Origin: an uncultured Lachnospiraceae bacterium
GTDB lineage: Bacteria > Bacillota_A > Clostridia > Lachnospirales > Lachnospiraceae
Length of the DNA stretch: 15,151 nucleotides
Assembly (NCBI GenBank): GCA_910585355.1
Contig: CAJUDN010000033.1
Location: forward strand, 16,129-31,279
Direction: 5' to 3'
A program made the position numbers and the translations under genes. The notes beneath the pieces were generated by a model, which did not search any database, had not been told where the DNA came from, and was given only the letters and a program-made list of their open reading frames with translations. Of this stretch, positions 13,367-15,151 are shown in pieces; within the stretch, counting starts at the first letter, position 1, and every line of letters starts with the position of its first letter.

Positions 13367-14627
13367 AGATAAAAGGAACCTGCGGTGCGGCTATACCACG
13401 GGAACCTGCGCTGCTCTGGCCGCCAGAGCCGCCGCCTTTTATCTGGCGGCCGGAATCTGGAAGGAAGAGGAAGAAATCCTGACCCCTAAAGGGACAAGAG
13501 TCAGAGCGAAAATTGTTCATCGTCATACGGAGGGCGGATGCGCCGTCTGCTCGGTAAAAAAAGATGCGGGAGACGATTACGATGTGACGGACGGACTTCT
13601 CATCACCGCTTCGGTCATGTTTCTGAAGCCGGACGGAAACGACGGGGCTTTTAGGACATCTGACCGTATTTTTATCGAAGGAGGTCCCGGAGTCGGCCGT
13701 GTGACAAAGGCGGGTCTTGATCAGCCGGTGGGAGCTTCTGCCATCAATTCCGTTCCGCGGGCTATGATTTCTGAGGCGGTGAGAGAGGTCCTGGAGAAGT
13801 ACGGCTGTGAAAAGGATGTAAAGGTGGTCATTTCCGTTCCCAAAGGGGAGGAAGCGGCCAAAAAAACATTCAATCCGGTTCTTGGAATCGAGGGAGGTAT
13901 TTCTATTTTAGGCACCAGCGGGATTGTGGAACCCATGAGCGAGGAGGCCCTGACGGATACTATCCGCGCTCACATGCAGGTACTGCGGGCGGAGGGAAGG
14001 CGCTACGCCATACTGGCGCCCGGAAATATGGGAGAAAATTTTATAAAACAATATCTAGGGACAAAACGGACCCCTCCGGTGGTCGTCATCAGCAATTTTG
14101 TCGGAAAATCCATTGATATGGCCGGGGAACTGGGCTTTTCAGGAGTTGTCCTGGCTGGCCATATCGGAAAGCTTGTGAAGCTTGGAAACGGCATAATGAA
14201 CACCCATTCCAGAGAGGGCGACGGACGGATGGACACGCTGCTTTCCTGCGGGCTTACAGCGGGGGCGGACCGTGCGGCGCTCTGCGCCATCCAGAAAGCC
14301 AACACCACAGAGGAAGCCCTTTCCATTTTGCGGGGGGGAGGAGTTTTAAATAAAACCATGGAGGTTCTCTGCGAAAGAATAAACGGATTTGTGAAACGGA
14401 GGGCTATGGATTCTTTAAAAACAGGGGTGATGGTTTTTGACACGGGGGCAGGGCTTCTGGGGACCACAGAAAATGCGAAGGAGCTTATAAAAGCGACCGT
14501 AGCGGAGGAAGTGGAGAAAACGGAAGAAAAGCAGGAGGCGGAAGAAAAGCGGGAGAAGGAAGAAAAGCAGGAAGCAGTGAAAAAGCAGGCAAAGGAGGTA
14601 AAACAGGATGAAAAAGACAGATTATGA
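13347..14627 (+). CDS. cbiD: Cobalt-precorrin-5B (C1)-methyltransferase CbiD, with Lys/Glu-rich C-terminal tail
   Basis: CbiD methylates C1 of cobalt-precorrin-5B in the anaerobic cobalamin pathway. The 426-residue product begins with GTG, has AGAGGA upstream inside the hemD end, and shows the N-terminal CbiD signature LRCGYTTGTCAALAARAA (12-29), EGGPGVGRVTKAGLDQP, VPKGEEAAKKTFNP, ILGTSGIVEPMSEEAL and the glycine-rich MGENFIKQYLG and SNFVGKSIDMAGELGF. The typical family length is about 360-380, and here the core ends near residue 385. The last 40 or so residues are almost entirely Lys, Glu and Gln, repeating EEKQEA/EEKREK, encoded by an 18-bp tandem repeat (14523-14594). The tail also overlaps the next gene by 20 bases and contains its ribosome binding site. 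CbiD in a short cluster with cbiL but no cbiE, cbiT or cbiG in view is unusual. Confidence 0.94.
   Translation: METFVYKDKRNLRCGYTTGTCAALAARAAAFYLAAGIWKEEEEILTPKGTRVRAKIVHRHTEGGCAVCSVKKDAGDDYDVTDGLLITASVMFLKPDGNDGAFRTSDRIFIEGGPGVGRVTKAGLDQPVGASAINSVPRAMISEAVREVLEKYGCEKDVKVVISVPKGEEAAKKTFNPVLGIEGGISILGTSGIVEPMSEEALTDTIRAHMQVLRAEGRRYAILAPGNMGENFIKQYLGTKRTPPVVVISNFVGKSIDMAGELGFSGVVLAGHIGKLVKLGNGIMNTHSREGDGRMDTLLSCGLTAGADRAALCAIQKANTTEEALSILRGGGVLNKTMEVLCERINGFVKRRAMDSLKTGVMVFDTGAGLLGTTENAKELIKATVAEEVEKTEEKQEAEEKREKEEKQEAVKKQAKEVKQDEKDRL
14523..14594 (+). repeat. 18-bp tandem repeat in the cbiD tail (about four copies)
   Basis: Four adjacent 18-base units start at 14523, 14541, 14559 and 14577. 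The first three begin GAAGAAAAGC and encode EEKQEA, EEKREK and EEKQEA; the fourth is diverged (VKKQAK). The unit is a multiple of three, so gain or loss of copies would keep the cbiD frame, as in a variable-number tandem repeat. Confidence 0.85.
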
Positions 14628-15066
14628 GCTGGTATGCTGTCAGATGAAGGCGCTGGCGGCGGATGTGCCCTGGGAAATCACAAATCTGGCCAACGCGTCG
14701 GCCCTTTTATATACTTCCATGGAGGACATAAACTGGGCGGGGTTTTATCTGTATCTGGACGGAGAGCTGGTCCTTGGCCCATTCCAGGGAAAGCCGGCCT
14801 GCACGAACATCGCCATGGGAAGAGGCGTGTGCGGGAGCGCCGCTTTGAAGGAGGAGACAGAGCTTGTGCCGGATGTTCACCGGTTTCCCGGCCATATTGC
14901 CTGTGATTGTGCGTCGAATTCAGAGATTGTGGTGCCGATTCATAAAAAGGGAGCCCTTTACGGGGTCCTGGACATTGACAGCCCGGTTTTGGGTCGTTTT
15001 ACCAAAGAGGACCAGGAGGGGCTGGAGGCCTTTGTGAAGGGGCTGGAGGAGCTTCTCTGGTCCTGA
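14608..15066 (+). CDS. msrC: GAF-fold free methionine-(R)-sulfoxide reductase (fRMsr, YebR-like)
   Basis: fRMsr reduces free methionine-(R)-sulfoxide to methionine, with thioredoxin as the likely electron source. The 152-residue single-GAF-domain protein has the family block VHRFPGHIACD..SNSEIVVP (90-110). All three conserved cysteines of E. coli YebR (C84, C94, C118) are present with the same spacing: C65 (GKPAC), C75 (GRGVCG) and C99 (HIAC). An additional cysteine at C101 is not one of these. Other landmarks are INWAGFYLYL near the N-terminus and YGVLDIDSPVLGRF. ATG 14608 has a near-perfect AAAGGAGGT eight bases upstream, inside cbiD, and overlaps the cbiD end by 20 bases, so it is co-transcribed. 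Its link to cobalamin synthesis is not obvious; a supply of methionine for SAM-using methylases is only a guess. Confidence 0.94.
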   Translation: MKKTDYELVCCQMKALAADVPWEITNLANASALLYTSMEDINWAGFYLYLDGELVLGPFQGKPACTNIAMGRGVCGSAALKEETELVPDVHRFPGHIACDCASNSEIVVPIHKKGALYGVLDIDSPVLGRFTKEDQEGLEAFVKGLEELLWS

Positions 15067-15151
15067 AATAGATCTGATGCACATCTGGCAGAAAGCAATT
15101 TTCAGACACACTCTAGTACTACAGCGTACATTTAATATCATACTCACTTTT
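15067..15151. other. Contig-end tail without a recognised gene
   Basis: These 85 bases follow the last stop codon. They contain no T-rich intrinsic terminator, no credible ORF and no adapter that I recognise. The only structure seen is a small GATG-CA-CATC hairpin at 15074-15083. The sequence around TTTTCAGACACAC (15101-15113) reminds me of intergenic motifs in related Clostridia, but I cannot support that here. Confidence 0.4.

Noticed and set aside
1..15151. CRISPR arrays, tRNA/rRNA genes, transposases, toxin-antitoxin or defence genes
   Set aside because: None was seen on either strand; apart from the 18-bp units in cbiD there are no spaced direct repeats, and all intact genes belong to known core or vitamin-pathway families.

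Overview
The window is about 15 kb of tightly packed, single-strand (all +) chromosomal DNA. It looks like a Clostridia-type Firmicute, most plausibly Lachnospiraceae. That assignment rests on moderate GC, strong AGGAGG-type ribosome binding sites, the conserved order rsmB-rlmN-stp-prkC-rsgA-rpe-thiN, a cobA-hemD fusion and an anaerobic (cbi) cobalamin pathway. It is an inference from gene content; no rRNA or tRNA is present to confirm it. The first 27 bases are not genomic: they match the 3' end of the Illumina TruSeq read-1 adapter, so the left edge is an assembly end.

Region 1 (28-6912) is one operon-like run with overlaps or gaps of at most a few tens of bases. It encodes the truncated 16S rRNA m5C methyltransferase RsmB, the radical-SAM 23S rRNA/tRNA m2A methylase RlmN, a PP2C phosphatase and its partner PASTA-domain Ser/Thr kinase, the ribosome-assembly GTPase RsgA, ribulose-phosphate 3-epimerase and thiamine pyrophosphokinase. 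The theme is ribosome maturation plus cell-wall-linked phosphorylation signalling, with two metabolic genes at the end.

Region 2 (6913-8611) has a 254-base leader containing several short complementary segments but no riboswitch class I recognise. It is followed by an ECF-transporter S component and a pyridoxal/pyridoxamine kinase, which together form a probable vitamin B6 uptake-and-trapping pair.

Region 3 (8612-10054) is seryl-tRNA synthetase with its own probable promoter, a small leader hairpin and a clear intrinsic terminator. Its motif 2 and motif 3 sequences look more archaeal than the usual bacterial form.

Region 4 (10055-15066) starts with a 35-codon remnant of what looks like the N-terminus of a zinc-dependent phospholipase C-like protein. 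A four-gene tetrapyrrole/cobalamin run follows: cbiL, hemC, cobA-hemD fusion and cbiD. It covers porphobilinogen to uroporphyrinogen III to precorrin-2, then C20 methylation and the CbiD step; the other cbi genes are not in the window. cbiD carries a Lys/Glu-rich C-terminal tail built from an 18-bp tandem repeat, and that tail holds the ribosome binding site for the last gene, a GAF-fold free-methionine-(R)-sulfoxide reductase. The final 85 bases hold no recognised gene.

Most of the window is ordinary core metabolism and I see no convincing new multi-gene system. The best leads are the unexplained B6 leader, the archaeal-looking SerRS, the cbiD repeat tail, the perfect hairpin inside thiN and the gene remnant upstream of cbiL.
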